Assembly: GCF_907177275.1 (NCBI RefSeq)
Contig: NZ_CAJSLV010000076.1
Coordinates: forward strand, 1-53,026
DNA length: 53,026 nucleotides
Reading direction: 5' to 3'
Origin: Actinacidiphila cocklensis
GTDB lineage: Bacteria; Actinomycetota; Actinomycetes; Streptomycetales; Streptomycetaceae
Under the pieces are notes generated by a model. The model was not told where the DNA came from, did not search any database, and worked only from the letters and a program-made list of their open reading frames with translations. The first letter of the stretch is position 1. Each line of letters begins with the position of its first letter. The translations under genes were made by a program, and so were the position numbers. Of the stretch, positions 25,970 through 34,210 are shown in pieces.

Positions 25970-26356
25970 ATGACGACGAAATCCGCACGGACCGAACTGA
26001 ACGCCGCAGAACTGGCGTACCTCCACGAGCAGAACCTCGGCCGGCTGGCGACGGTGGACGCGAAGGGCCGGCCGCAGGCCAACCCGGTCGGCTACCTGCT
26101 GCGCCCCGACAGCACGATCGACATCGGCGGCTGGGCGATGGCCACCACGAAGAAGTGGCGGAACGTCGCGGCGAACCGCTACGTCTCGCTGGTCGTGGAC
26201 GACCGGCCCGGCAGCGACCCGTGGGTGGTCCGCGGGGTCGAGATCCGCGGTACCGCGGAGCAGATCGTCGGCCCGCACGACTACGGCGAGCACCTCAGCC
26301 CCGAGCTGATCCGGATCACCCCGTACTCCATCATCAGCTGGGGCCTGGACGGCTGA
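25970..26356 (+). CDS. PPOX-class pyridoxamine-phosphate-oxidase-fold oxidoreductase (likely F420- or FMN-dependent)
   Basis: 128 aa from ATG 25970. The split-barrel flavin/deazaflavin fold is recognisable: LGRLATVDAKGRPQANPVGY near the start, then ATTKKWRNVAANRYVSLVVDD and RGVEIRGTAEQI. In actinobacteria this subgroup is mostly annotated as F420-dependent PPOX-class enzymes (F420-binding or F420H2-dependent reductases). Substrate cannot be deduced. It is a single gene, isolated from the GH25 gene by a terminator. Confidence 0.85.
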   Translation: MTTKSARTELNAAELAYLHEQNLGRLATVDAKGRPQANPVGYLLRPDSTIDIGGWAMATTKKWRNVAANRYVSLVVDDRPGSDPWVVRGVEIRGTAEQIVGPHDYGEHLSPELIRITPYSIISWGLDG

Positions 26357-26420
26357 AGCGAACCTCTGCACCCCCCCGCGGTGGACACCCCGCGGGGCAA
26401 AGCTCACGCTATGAAATAAG

Positions 26421-26432
26421 AGAGCGCTCTCA
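26421..26432. promoter_or_regulatory. LacI-family operator, probably autoregulatory
   Basis: GAGAGCGCTCTC is a perfect 12-bp palindrome with the central CG typical of LacI/CebR-type operators (compare TGGGAGCGCTCCCA). It lies 80 bp before the LacI-family gene. Confidence 0.7.
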
Positions 26433-26511
26433 CGCAACGCCGGGTGACCCGTTACGCTGTCCGTGCCGATCCCGGAACTTTTCGTTATCCGCGTGCGAAG
26501 GAGCCCTCCCC

Positions 26512-27558
26512 GTGTCCGACCCGACGTTCGCGGCCCGCCCCACCCTTGAGGAAGTCGCGGCGCGGGCCGGCGTCTCGCGGGCGACGGCCTCCAGGGTGGT
26601 CAACGGCAGCGAGGGCGTACGGGCGCCGCTGGTCGAGCGGGTGCGCGCGGCCGTGGACGAGCTGGGCTACGTACCCAACCAGGCGGCCCGCACCCTGGTC
26701 ACCCGACGCAACGGAGCGGTCGCCGTGGTGGTGGCGGAGCCCGAGACGCGGTTCTTCGCCGACCCTTTCTTCGCGCAGCAGGTGCGCGGCATCAGCAAGG
26801 AACTGACCGCGCACGACAACCAGTTGGTGCTGCTGCTCACCGAGGGCGCCGCCGACTACGAGCGGGTGGGCCGCTATCTGGCGGGCGGCCACGTGGACGG
26901 CGCCCTGATCTTCTCGCTGCACGACGACGACTCGCTGCCCCTGATGGCCCGCAAGGCGGGGGTGGCGACGGTGATAGGCGGTAGGCCCGGCTGGTCGGAC
27001 GCCGAAGCGGGGCCGACCACGCTCTACGTGGACTGCGACAACCGCGGCGGCGCCCGCGACGCCGTCCGGCACCTGCAGAAGCTGGGCCGGCGGCGTATCG
27101 CGCACATCGCGGGACCGCTGGACCAGACCGCGTCGATCGACCGGCTGGACGGCTTCCGGGACATCCTGCCCGACATCGACCCGGGGCTGATCGCGGAGGG
27201 CGACTTCACCCCGGAGGGCGGCGCGCAGGCGATGGAGAAGCTGCTGGAGCGCTCCCCCGACCTCGACGCGGTCTTCGCCGCCTCCGACGTGATGGCGTCC
27301 GGCGCGCTGCGGGTGCTGCGGCAGCGCGGACTGCGGGTGCCCGACGACGTCGCGGTGATCGGCTTCGACGACATCGTCTCGGTCGCCGAGTGGACCGACC
27401 CGCCGCTGACCACGATCCGGCAGGACATCGAGGAGATGGGCCGGATGATGGCGCGGCTGCTGCTGCGCGCTCTTGAGCCGTCCTCGGTTCCCGGCGGGGT
27501 GTCCGCGCTCACCCCGATCGTCACCCCCACCCAACTGGTGGTACGCGCCTCCGCCTGA
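26512..27558 (+). CDS. LacI-family transcriptional regulator
   Basis: 348 aa from GTG 26512 (AAGGAG at good spacing). The HTH is textbook LacI: TLEEVAARAGVSRATASRVVNGSEGV (residues ~11-36), followed by a hinge helix with YVPNQAARTLVTRR. The periplasmic-binding-protein-like sensor domain has DGALIFSLHDDD, GRRRIAHIAGP, DAVFAASDVMASGALR and VAVIGFDDI, ending with PPLTTIRQDIEEMGR. The effector is likely a sugar, but no transport genes are adjacent. Confidence 0.93.
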   Translation: MSDPTFAARPTLEEVAARAGVSRATASRVVNGSEGVRAPLVERVRAAVDELGYVPNQAARTLVTRRNGAVAVVVAEPETRFFADPFFAQQVRGISKELTAHDNQLVLLLTEGAADYERVGRYLAGGHVDGALIFSLHDDDSLPLMARKAGVATVIGGRPGWSDAEAGPTTLYVDCDNRGGARDAVRHLQKLGRRRIAHIAGPLDQTASIDRLDGFRDILPDIDPGLIAEGDFTPEGGAQAMEKLLERSPDLDAVFAASDVMASGALRVLRQRGLRVPDDVAVIGFDDIVSVAEWTDPPLTTIRQDIEEMGRMMARLLLRALEPSSVPGGVSALTPIVTPTQLVVRASA

Positions 27559-27732
27559 CCCGCCGCGCACCCCGGCGCCATCACCGTCGGCTCGTACGGT
27601 CGTTCGGCCGCAGGACCGCGAAACCGCGTCGGAACCCTGTGGGTTGGGAACGGCAGGCAACGGGAAGGTCACGGTCAGGCAGCGAACGTGAGAGTGCGGT
27701 GAAGACCGCGCCGGGAAACGAGGAGGACTGCC

Positions 27733-27864
27733 ATGGCCTACTCCGTGATCCTCGGGATCGTGATCGTCGCACTGGTGGTGGCCGGGGTCATCGGCTCGTT
27801 CTGGAGCGCCGGCAGCCCGATCGCGGTGCGCCGCCGCCACGGGCGTGACGGCGGCGCCGGGTGA
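27733..27864 (+). CDS. Small single-pass membrane protein (43 aa)
   Basis: ATG 27733 lies four bases after GAGGAGGACTGCC-type AGGAGG. The product begins AYSVILGIVIVALVVAGVIG (one membrane helix), then SFWSAGSPIAVRRRHGRDGG, a basic cytoplasmic tail. The strong ribosome-binding site, helix plus positive tail, and a terminator right after the stop support a real gene. Function is unknown. Confidence 0.65.
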   Translation: MAYSVILGIVIVALVVAGVIGSFWSAGSPIAVRRRHGRDGGAG

Positions 27865-27865
27865 G

Positions 27866-27899
27866 GTCACCCGGATAGCCCACGGGATCCCCGGGTGAC
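27866..27899. terminator. Bidirectional terminator
   Basis: GTCACCCGG and CCGGGTGAC form a 9-bp stem around a 16-nt loop, between the convergent 43-aa gene and rsgA. Confidence 0.6.
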
Positions 27900-27908
27900 G
27901 CCGGGGGG

Positions 27909-29021
27909 TCAGACCGTCTTACGGTGGCCGCCGCCTCCGCCCCGCTTGCGCTCGTACATCTCACGGCCCGCCGCCGACCGCTGCTTCCACTCGCGCCGCA
28001 TCTCGGCGCGCAGCCGCTGGTCGGTGCGCGAGGCGATCCAGGCGTTCTCGCGCAGCAGCTTGCGGTAGCTGTCGACCCGGCGGTGCGTCAGCGTGCCGTC
28101 GTCGAGCGCTGCGAGCACCGCGCAGCCCGGTTCCGACTGGTGCGAGCAGTCCTGGAAGCGGCAGTCCGCGGCCAGTAGCTCGATCTCGGCGAAGACCTGG
28201 CCGACCCCGGACTGGGCGTCCCACAGCCCGACACCGCGCAGCCCCGGGGTGTCGATGAGCACCCCGCCGTCCGGAAGTGCCAGCAGGTCGCGGGTGGTTG
28301 TGGTGTGCCGGCCCTTGCCGTCGGCGTCCCTGGTGGCCTGCACTTCCTGCACCTCACGGCCCAACAGGGCGTTGGTCAGCGTGGACTTGCCCGCGCCCGA
28401 CTGGCCGAGCAGCGCCGCGCTGCCACCGGTCAGCACGGCCGCCAGGCTGTCGAGCCCGGCGCCGGTCGCGGCGCTGACCACCAGCACCTGCACACCGGGC
28501 GCCGCGGCCTCGGCGTCGGCCAGCAGATGGGTGGTGTCGGCCAGGGTGTCGGCCTTGGTGAGCACCACCAGCGGTGTGCCGCCGCTCTCCCAGGCCAGCG
28601 ACAGGAAGCGCTCCAGCCGCCCGAGGTCGAGTTCTGCCGCCAGCGACACGCAGATCACCACGTGGTCGAGGTTGGCGGCCAGCACCTGGCCCTCGGAGCG
28701 CTTGGAGGAGGTGGAGCGGACGAAGGCCGTGCGCCGCGGCAGCAGCGTCCGCACGAAGCGCGGGTCACCGCCCGCCGGGTCGACCGCGACCCAGTCGCCG
28801 GTGCACACCACCTGCATCGGGTCGGGCGGCGTCACCAGCGCGGTGTCGGCCCGCACCGGCCCGTCCGCGGTGAACAGGTCGCACATGGCGCGGTCCACCC
28901 GCACCACCCGCCCGGCCACCAGGCCCGCTTCGGAGTACGGCGCGAAATCCGTCTCCCACACGTCGTCCCACCCATAGGGCACGAGCGCGTGCGAGGAGGC
29001 GTCACGAAAGGAAAAAGACAA
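27909..29021 (-). CDS. rsgA: Ribosome small-subunit-dependent GTPase A
   Basis: 370 aa from TTG 29021, seven bases after GAAGGG; a GTG at 29036 is the alternative. An N-terminal OB fold precedes a circularly permuted GTPase: TKAD (G4, ~residue 150), GQSGAGKSTLTNALLG (G1, ~198), DTPGLRGVGLW (G3, ~243). The C-terminal zinc-binding part is CRFQDCSHQSEPGC (~270). RsgA is a late 30S-assembly factor. It is the last chromosomal gene before the island. Confidence 0.93.
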   Translation of the reverse strand: MSFSFRDASSHALVPYGWDDVWETDFAPYSEAGLVAGRVVRVDRAMCDLFTADGPVRADTALVTPPDPMQVVCTGDWVAVDPAGGDPRFVRTLLPRRTAFVRSTSSKRSEGQVLAANLDHVVICVSLAAELDLGRLERFLSLAWESGGTPLVVLTKADTLADTTHLLADAEAAAPGVQVLVVSAATGAGLDSLAAVLTGGSAALLGQSGAGKSTLTNALLGREVQEVQATRDADGKGRHTTTTRDLLALPDGGVLIDTPGLRGVGLWDAQSGVGQVFAEIELLAADCRFQDCSHQSEPGCAVLAALDDGTLTHRRVDSYRKLLRENAWIASRTDQRLRAEMRREWKQRSAAGREMYERKRGGGGGHRKTV

Positions 29022-29087
29022 GGGGGAACCCTTCACACGGGTGGCCCCGGCGGCCCGCGCGCCCAGCGCGCGGCAAGAAGGAAGAGG

Positions 29088-29159
29088 TCAGCCGGAGACC
29101 ACGGGAATGCCTGACACGATCTGCTGAATACGGGCAACGCCCATCGCAAAGACAGCCAT
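29088..29159 (-). CDS. Possible 23-aa peptide upstream of rsgA
   Basis: ATG 29159 is preceded at ideal spacing by AGGGAGGTG. The frame encodes a mildly hydrophobic peptide beginning MAVFAMGVARIQQI and ending IPVVSG, then TGA, 66 bp before the rsgA start. It could be a leader peptide or a small functional protein. No homologue is recognised, and conservation cannot be judged here. Confidence 0.4.
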   Translation of the reverse strand: MAVFAMGVARIQQIVSGIPVVSG

Positions 29160-29232
29160 CGGTCCACACCTCCCTGGTCACACATCACGGCCGACACGGC
29201 AGCCCATCCGGCTCCCGCAACGAACACCCCGG

Positions 29233-29269
29233 ACGTTAGCCCCTCCCGCCGGCGCGCGCCACCGGTTTT
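29233..29269. repeat. Left direct repeat of the island (attL-like)
   Basis: ACGTT followed by the 32-bp segment 29238-29269 (AGCCCCTCCCGCCGGCGCGC, then GCCACCGGTTTT). The same 32 bp is repeated exactly at 44129-44160. After it, CCGGCAcCCGGCCGGCGCC (29281-29299) is also shared with the right copy with one mismatch and a 1-nt spacing difference. Confidence 0.85.
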
Positions 29270-29305
29270 TCCCGCGCCCGCCGGCACCCGGCCGGCGCCG
29301 ACCGG

Positions 29306-30025
29306 CTATGCGGCAAGCCCCAACGCGCCGCGCCCGACAACGCCCCTTCCCGCGCCCCACTCGAGGACGGGCTTCCGATAGCTCACCGCAATGCCGGAAA
29401 GGGTAGTGAACCCCACCGTCTCAAGCCGCAGCACACCTCGAACCTCGTCCGCTGCGTCATCGAACACCGCACCCAGTCCGATCAGCGACTCGGCAAAATC
29501 CCACGACGACGACGCGATCTCGAAGGGGCCGAGATCCGGCAACTCAACCAGCCCGAACCTCAAGCGCGACCGCGACCGCGGCCGTGCGCCCTGGCCCGTC
29601 CACGCTGCTTCCCTTCGTCCCTCCCCCGTGGAGGCGCATGCACCACACGACATATCGCTCGCCGTCGCTCCTTCGCAGGCGTGGAAGAGCTGCCCGTGCC
29701 CACCCAGAACCATCCCCGGCAGAACAGCCTCCCGCCCCGGCACCACGATCATCACAGAATCGCTTCGCGTGACCACCTCAAACCCAGACGACGACGGCCC
29801 CACGCTCTCGGACTCACCCCCGTACACACCGGCAACGGCATCAGCAGCGACACGGTCGTCAGCGACCACCCGCCACGTCGGCTGGACAACCGGCCTGCCC
29901 GAGCGATGCCACCCCACGTGAAACCGCCCGCAAAGACGTCCCCCACCGACCGCAGACAGGCTTCGCGGCCCCGAGGCCGCCTCACCTTCTACTCCTTCTA
30001 CTTCCCGGACCTCCGAACCGCCCAT
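29306..30025 (-). CDS. Recombination-directionality-factor-like phage/ICE protein
   Basis: 239 aa if started at ATG 30025. The central part (GRPVVQPTWRVVADDRVAADAV, AGVYGG, FEVVTRSDSVMIVVPG, HACEGA, CGAC) and the later LGPFEIASSSWDFAESLI and SYRKPVLEW follow the order I recall for actinophage/ICE recombination directionality factors of the phiC31 gp3 type (G-RPV---W-V-T-D--VA-A-A-L-GG ... EV-T ... H-C-G ... G-F-F-S-SW). Such proteins switch serine integrases to excision. Position ~36 bp from the left repeat fits. The N-terminal 40 residues are uncertain. Homology is from memory. Confidence 0.45.
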   Translation of the reverse strand: MGGSEVREVEGVEGEAASGPRSLSAVGGGRLCGRFHVGWHRSGRPVVQPTWRVVADDRVAADAVAGVYGGESESVGPSSSGFEVVTRSDSVMIVVPGREAVLPGMVLGGHGQLFHACEGATASDMSCGACASTGEGRREAAWTGQGARPRSRSRLRFGLVELPDLGPFEIASSSWDFAESLIGLGAVFDDAADEVRGVLRLETVGFTTLSGIAVSYRKPVLEWGAGRGVVGRGALGLAA

Positions 30026-30239
30026 GCGCGTCTCCGATCACCAAGCCATATGACGCTCGATGATCGGGAAGCAACCACAGCTTGATCAGACCGCAGTCCT
30101 CGTGTAGCCAACACCGGGAACCCGCCCAGCGGTGGCCTCGCCGCCAAGTCATCGAGCGCTGACCATAATCCCCCTCCCGAACGTCACGCACGGCCCGCCA
30201 GGGCCACTTGACACCGGGGATCTGCGAACACATGAGCCA

Positions 30240-30351
30240 AAACAGTCGCAAAATTCACTCGGCTCCAACCTCTGCCAAAATGGCCTTATGGGCCAACGGC
30301 GACCGAGTCAAGAGATTGCAAACCCTCTCGGAAACCGCAGGTGGTGAAGGG
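30240..30351 (+). other. AT-richer CRISPR leader-like segment
   Basis: This stretch (AAAACAGTCGCAAAATTCAC ... AAGAGATTGCAAACCC) is clearly less GC-rich than the surroundings and immediately precedes the first, best-preserved repeat. That is the expected place and composition of a type I-E leader. No open reading frame of note covers it. Confidence 0.5.
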
Positions 30352-30602
30352 GTTCTCCCCGCGCAGGCGGGGGTGGTCCAGAGCGGCCTCAGCCTCGTAG
30401 GCGCCGGTCACCGGTTCTCCCCGCGCAGGCGGGGGTGGTCGGGCGCCATGGATGGCCGCCGTACCGCTCATGTTGTTCTCCCGCGCTGGCGGTGGGTGGT
30501 CCGGACCCAATGGAATGTGACCCCAAGACCACACACGTTTTCCCCGCGCAATGGTCCGATCATCTATGTGCGCCTGCGCAGCCGCTTTCCGTTCTCCCCG
30601 CC
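30352..30602 (+). CRISPR. Small decaying type I-E CRISPR array (2 intact, 3 degenerate repeats)
   Basis: The repeat is GTTCTCCCCGCGCAGGCGGG followed by GGTGGTCC (28 nt), a typical actinobacterial type I-E repeat with palindromic CCCCGC/GCGGGG. Copies start at 30352 (intact), 30414 (intact but last base), 30475 (several changes), 30537 (only the first ~14 nt) and 30591 (only the first ~11 nt). Spacing is 62, 61, 62 and 54 bp, giving spacers of about 33-34 nt. Decay increases away from the leader side. No cas genes occur in the window. Confidence 0.85.
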
Positions 30603-30625
30603 TTGGTCATGTCAATGATCATGTT

Positions 30626-31162
30626 GTGGCGTCTTACCTGTGGAGTCGACCGAACGGCTGTGGGAGGGTCCTGCATGTGGTCAGTCAGGATGGCGTCCAG
30701 CTCGGCGAGCTCGTACTCGTGGGTGGAGTTCGCCCTGCGCACGCTGTGCGTGTTCATCGCGAAGCGCTTCACGTGCTGCGTTCGAGCCTCGACGCAGCCC
30801 ACGTCGATGCCTACAGCGGTGACGCCTGGCCGCCCGAGGTCCTGCACTCGTATGAGCGTGCCCTGTCGCTGGCTCGTGATGAGGTCGTGCGCGGTAGTCG
30901 CTCCGGGCGCTCCGACCTTGGGATGGGAATCGACATTGATGTCCAAGACGACGGGCAGTTCGAAGTGCTGTCGGACTTGGTTCCTTACACAATCCATGCC
31001 GAAGGCTGGCGAGAAGGTCGGCTGGTCTTCAGCGCCAGCGACTCGGGAACGGCCCTGTGGATCGAGGTCACGCAGGAACAGGAAGTAGCGCTCCTGTCCC
31101 GATTGGGTCTGCTGGGGATTCCATCGGATGCGCTCACCGTCCTGGCTCCCTGGCACTACTGA
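30626..31162 (+). CDS. Hypothetical protein in the island
   Basis: About 178 aa if started at GTG 30626; the open frame extends back to 30551 through the degenerate CRISPR repeat, so the true N-terminus is unclear and may be truncated. The sequence (GRVLHVVSQDGVQLGELVLV, AHAVRVHREALHVLRSSL, LGMGIDIDVQDDGQFEVLSD, WREGRLVFSASDSGTALWIE, QEVALLSRLGLLGIP) looks like a folded alpha/beta protein. No catalytic motif, signal peptide or membrane helix is seen. The stop codon abuts an IS630 remnant. Not recognised. Confidence 0.5.
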   Translation: MASYLWSRPNGCGRVLHVVSQDGVQLGELVLVGGVRPAHAVRVHREALHVLRSSLDAAHVDAYSGDAWPPEVLHSYERALSLARDEVVRGSRSGRSDLGMGIDIDVQDDGQFEVLSDLVPYTIHAEGWREGRLVFSASDSGTALWIEVTQEQEVALLSRLGLLGIPSDALTVLAPWHY

Positions 31163-31265
31163 CCTTGTAGGCGTGGTGTCGTCAGGGTGAGCCCGCTGGC
31201 AACGAGTACCGTCGATGACGGTGGGCCGGTCCTGAACCTGCTGGAGCACCTGACTGCGCATAGGG
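31163..31265 (-). mobile_element. 3' remnant of an IS630-family transposase
   Basis: On the minus strand VQDRPTVIDG, then after a one-base shift LVASGLTLTTPRLQG and a stop, matches the C-terminus of the nearby IS630 copy (VQYRPDLIDG ... LAATGLTLRAPDLRTH). The DNA also aligns with 32209-32310 (TTAGGGTGAG / GTCAGGGTGAG and CCGTCGATGA shared). Confidence 0.7.
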
Positions 31266-31345
31266 ACCAGGGCTGTCAGCTGCCCTCCGGCGGCTCTGCG
31301 TTAATCCCATTGGATCAGGATGGCGGCCGCCTTAGGGTGCTCCGC

Positions 31346-32206
31346 GTGAGTAGCGAGATGCCCTACCAGCCGCTTCCGATCGACCAGTCGGACGTGCGCT
31401 ACGCCTACGGACCCGACTCGGTAGTACAACCGGGCGTGCCCACTGGCGAGACGATCGCGTTCGACTGGATCGACAGCGCGATCTACCCGGGGACCGTCCG
31501 GAAGTTCTGGGTTCACGTGCCCAGGCAGTATGACCCTTCGAAGCCGGCGTCTTTGATGGTGTTCCAAGACGGATGGTGGTACCTGGACCCGGACGGGCAG
31601 GTGCGCGGCGCGACAGTCCTGGACAATCTCATCCACAGCGGTGATATCCCGGTCATGATCGCCGTGTTCGTCGACCCCGGCGTCTTCCCGGATGCCGAGG
31701 TCCCGAAGAATCGCAACAACGAGTACGACGCCTTCGACGACCGGTACGTCACCTTCCTCCTGACCGAGATCATCCCTCGGATCACTGCGCGCTACTCGAT
31801 CGCCGAGGAACCCGAACGGTGGGGCATTTGCGGTGGCAGCAGTGGCGGCAACTGCGCCTTCACTGCAGCATGGCTCCGACCGGACAAGTTTCGACGGGTC
31901 ATCGGATACCTGTCCAGCTTCGCGCAGATGCCGGACGGCAATCCCTACCCCGACCTGATTCCCAGCGTTCCCCGCAAACCGCTGCGCATCTTTCTGCAAG
32001 CAGGCCACCGTGACCTGCGGTGGAACGAATCCCAGAGGAACTGGCTCGCCAACAACCTGCGCGTCGCAGCCGCTCTCGCGGAAGCGGGCTATGACTTCCG
32101 GCTGGTCCTGGGCGACGGAGGCCACAGCCCCAACCATGGAGGCGTCCTGCTTCCGGATGCCCTTCGCTGGCTGTGGCGGTCGGACAACGACCACGGGAGC
32201 GGCTAG
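31346..32206 (+). CDS. Esterase-D / CE1-like alpha/beta-hydrolase
   Basis: 286 aa from GTG 31346 (AGGGTG upstream) or 282 from ATG 31358. The fold matches the putative esterase family (enterochelin esterase/CE1): TVRKFWVHVPRQYDPSKPAS, LMVFQDGWWY, the nucleophile elbow GICGGSSGGNCAF (Ser near residue 165), and a late GDGGHSPNHGG with the catalytic His. The acidic residue is probably in QAGHRDLRWNE. No signal peptide, so probably cytoplasmic. It lies between IS630 remnants, suggesting passenger status. Confidence 0.85.
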   Translation: MSSEMPYQPLPIDQSDVRYAYGPDSVVQPGVPTGETIAFDWIDSAIYPGTVRKFWVHVPRQYDPSKPASLMVFQDGWWYLDPDGQVRGATVLDNLIHSGDIPVMIAVFVDPGVFPDAEVPKNRNNEYDAFDDRYVTFLLTEIIPRITARYSIAEEPERWGICGGSSGGNCAFTAAWLRPDKFRRVIGYLSSFAQMPDGNPYPDLIPSVPRKPLRIFLQAGHRDLRWNESQRNWLANNLRVAAALAEAGYDFRLVLGDGGHSPNHGGVLLPDALRWLWRSDNDHGSG

Positions 32207-33169
32207 TGAGTTCGTAGGTCTGGTGCCCTTAGGGTGAGACCGGTGGCCGCCAGGCATCCGTCGATGAGGTCGGGACGGTATTGGACCTCTCGTAACCCCT
32301 GCCGAAGGTTGCGCATCAGGTGGACGGGGTCAGTGAAGGCGGTATTGGCCTGGCACCGGCGGCGCAGGAGGGACCAGATACCTTCGACCGGGTTGAGCTG
32401 CGGCGCGTAGGGCGGCAGGAAATGGACGGTGATCCAGTCGTGGGCGTCGATGAAGGCGCGCATGCGGGCGTCGCGGTGCACGTTGAGGTTGTCCCACACG
32501 AGCACGAGGGGGCGGCCGAGCTGGTTGTGGGCGGCGACGAGCAGATCGCGGTAGTCGGTCCAGGCGAAGCTGCGCCGCCCGCCGTCCTTGTGGTCCCGGT
32601 GGATGATCGGCCGGGAGATCAGGCGTGAGCGCTCGCCGTGTTTGTAGCAGGTCAGGGCCGCGATGGAGATGCGGCGCTGGGAGCGTCCACGGACCGTGAC
32701 GACTGGGGTGTTGCCGCGGCGGGACCAGGTGCGGACGGTTGGCGGCGTCATCGAGAAGCCGGCATCGTCTTCGAAGACGAGGTAGGCATCGAGCGCCGCC
32801 GCGGTGCTTCCGCGGACGGCCAGGTCTCCTTCACCCACCCGGCCACGGCCGAGTCGTCTCGCTCCACGGCCCTCCGGGCGGGGACCTGGTGACTCCAGCC
32901 GTGGCGGCGCAGCATCTGCGCGATGCCCGACAGGGTGAAACTCTTGTGGAACCGGCGCCCGATGAGGGTCTTGATGCGGGCCAAAGTCCAGGTCTGATCC
33001 TGCCATCCGTGCGCCACCGGGCCCTTGTCCAGCTCCTTCTCCAGCACGGCGAACAGCGCGTCGCTCAGTTTGGGCAGCGACACCGGCCCGGTCGAACGCA
33101 GCCCAGGCCGGCCCGCCTCCTGCCAGGCCCGCCGCCACCGTTGAACCGAGCGCACGCTGGCCCGTGAAC
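32203..33169 (-). pseudogene. IS630-family transposase copy 1, two-frame, N-terminally truncated
   Basis: The DNA-binding half is in one frame (to about 32748): SVRSVQRWRRAWQEAGRPGL, then GWQDQTWTLARIKTLIGRRF. The DDE half is in the -1 frame (stop 32203): LVFEDDAGFSMTPPTVRTW, LVLVWDNLNVHRDARM and FLPPYAPQLNPVEGIWSLL with the catalytic acidic residues. A two-ORF arrangement joined by -1 frameshifting near 32800-32835 is normal for IS630. The region before SVRSVQRW, normally ~40 residues, is missing and replaced by the palindrome at 33170. Probably inactive. Confidence 0.8.
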
Positions 33170-33232
33170 CGTTCCGGGTTCGGTGGAGGCTCGATTCTTT
33201 GAGAGGATCGAGCCTCCACCGAACCCGGAACG
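33170..33232. repeat. Perfect 26-bp inverted repeat at the junction of two IS630 copies
   Basis: Arm 33170-33195 (CGTTCCGGGTTCGGTGGAGG, then CTCGAT) is exactly inverted at 33207-33232 around an 11-nt loop. The two truncated transposase genes begin immediately outside each arm and read away from it. Confidence 0.95.
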
Positions 33233-34179
33233 TTTCAGTCCCGAAAGTCGGCCTACCAGTGGTATCGGGCATGGATGTTGGACGGGGAGGCGGCGCTTGC
33301 CTCTCGGGGCGCTGGTGGGCAGCGCTGCAGGCTGTCCGTGAGAAGCCAGGAGAAGTTGGCCGGGTACCTCGACCAGGGGCCGGCCGCCCATGGCTGGGAC
33401 CAGGTGTGGACCGGAGCGCGGGTGGCCACGCTGATCGGCCGCAAGTTCCATGTCTCGTACAGCGTCTCGGGGGCGACCCGTCTGATACGTCGGCTCGGCT
33501 TCAGCCCGCAGGTCTCCGCGCGCCGGGCTGCCGAACGCGACGAGCAGGCCGTTGCTGCATGGAGGGAGGTGACCTGGGCGGAGGTAAAAGCGCCCGAGCG
33601 GCCTGCGGCGGCTGGGTCTGCTTCGAGGACGAGGCAGGATTCACCCGCAGGCCGCCCAAAGGGCGCACGTGGGGACGGCGGGGCACTACCCCCGTTGTGA
33701 AGGTCGGCGGCCGCGGCTCCGGACGGGTCTCGGTCGCCGGGCTGATCGCGATGCGGCCGGGCTCCAGGACCCGGCTGTGCCACCGGGTCCTGCGGCACGG
33801 CGGCCGCAAGGACGAACGCCGCAGCCTGTCCGAACGCGACTACATCGGCCTGCTCGACGGCGTGCACCAGCTGGTCAAGGCTCCGATCGTGCTGGTGTGG
33901 GACCGGCTGAACACCCACGTCTCCCGAGCCATGCCCCACATGATCGACGAACGCGAGTGGCTGACAGTCTTCCTCCTGCCTGCTTACGCACCGGAGTTGA
34001 GCCCGGTCGAGTACCTCTGGGCGCACGTGAAGCGAAGCCTCGTCAACCTCGCCAGCGTTGCGCTCGACCGACTCGAAGCCCTCGTGCGCAACCGCCTCAA
34101 GCGCCTGCAGTACCGGTCCAGCATCCTCGACGGCTTCCTGACCGCCAGCAGCCTCACACTCGATCTCCCACCACCATGA
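33233..34179 (+). pseudogene. IS630-family transposase copy 2, two-frame, N-terminally truncated
   Basis: The first frame (to 33700) starts inside the HTH (SRKSAYQWYRAWMLDGEAAL) and continues with DQVWTGARVATLIGRKFHVS. The DDE part is in the -1 frame (about 33600 to 34179): GGWVCFEDEAGFTRRPPKGR, IVLVWDRLNTHVSRAM and LPAYAPELSPVEYLWAHVK. The frames meet at GGTAAAAGCG, a plausible -1 slippage site. It belongs to a different IS630 subgroup from copy 1, yet is cut at the equivalent HTH position. Probably inactive. Confidence 0.8.
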
Positions 34180-34210
34180 CCCTCAAGCGCCGAGGCCAGA
34201 CAATCGGGCC

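Noticed and set aside
29233..29269. tRNA 3' end as the integration target
   Set aside because: No tRNA fold, TPsiC loop or anticodon stem could be found around either repeat copy.
29982..30251. Open frame on the minus strand between the RDF-like gene and the CRISPR leader
   Set aside because: It overlaps the RDF-like start region, has no clear ribosome-binding site and no recognisable motif; it could be real but is not supported.
30380..30413. Self-targeting by spacer 1 (a 12-base match GCCTCGTAGGCG near 7110)
   Set aside because: Only 12 bases agree with no extended match, which is expected by chance in GC-rich DNA of this length.
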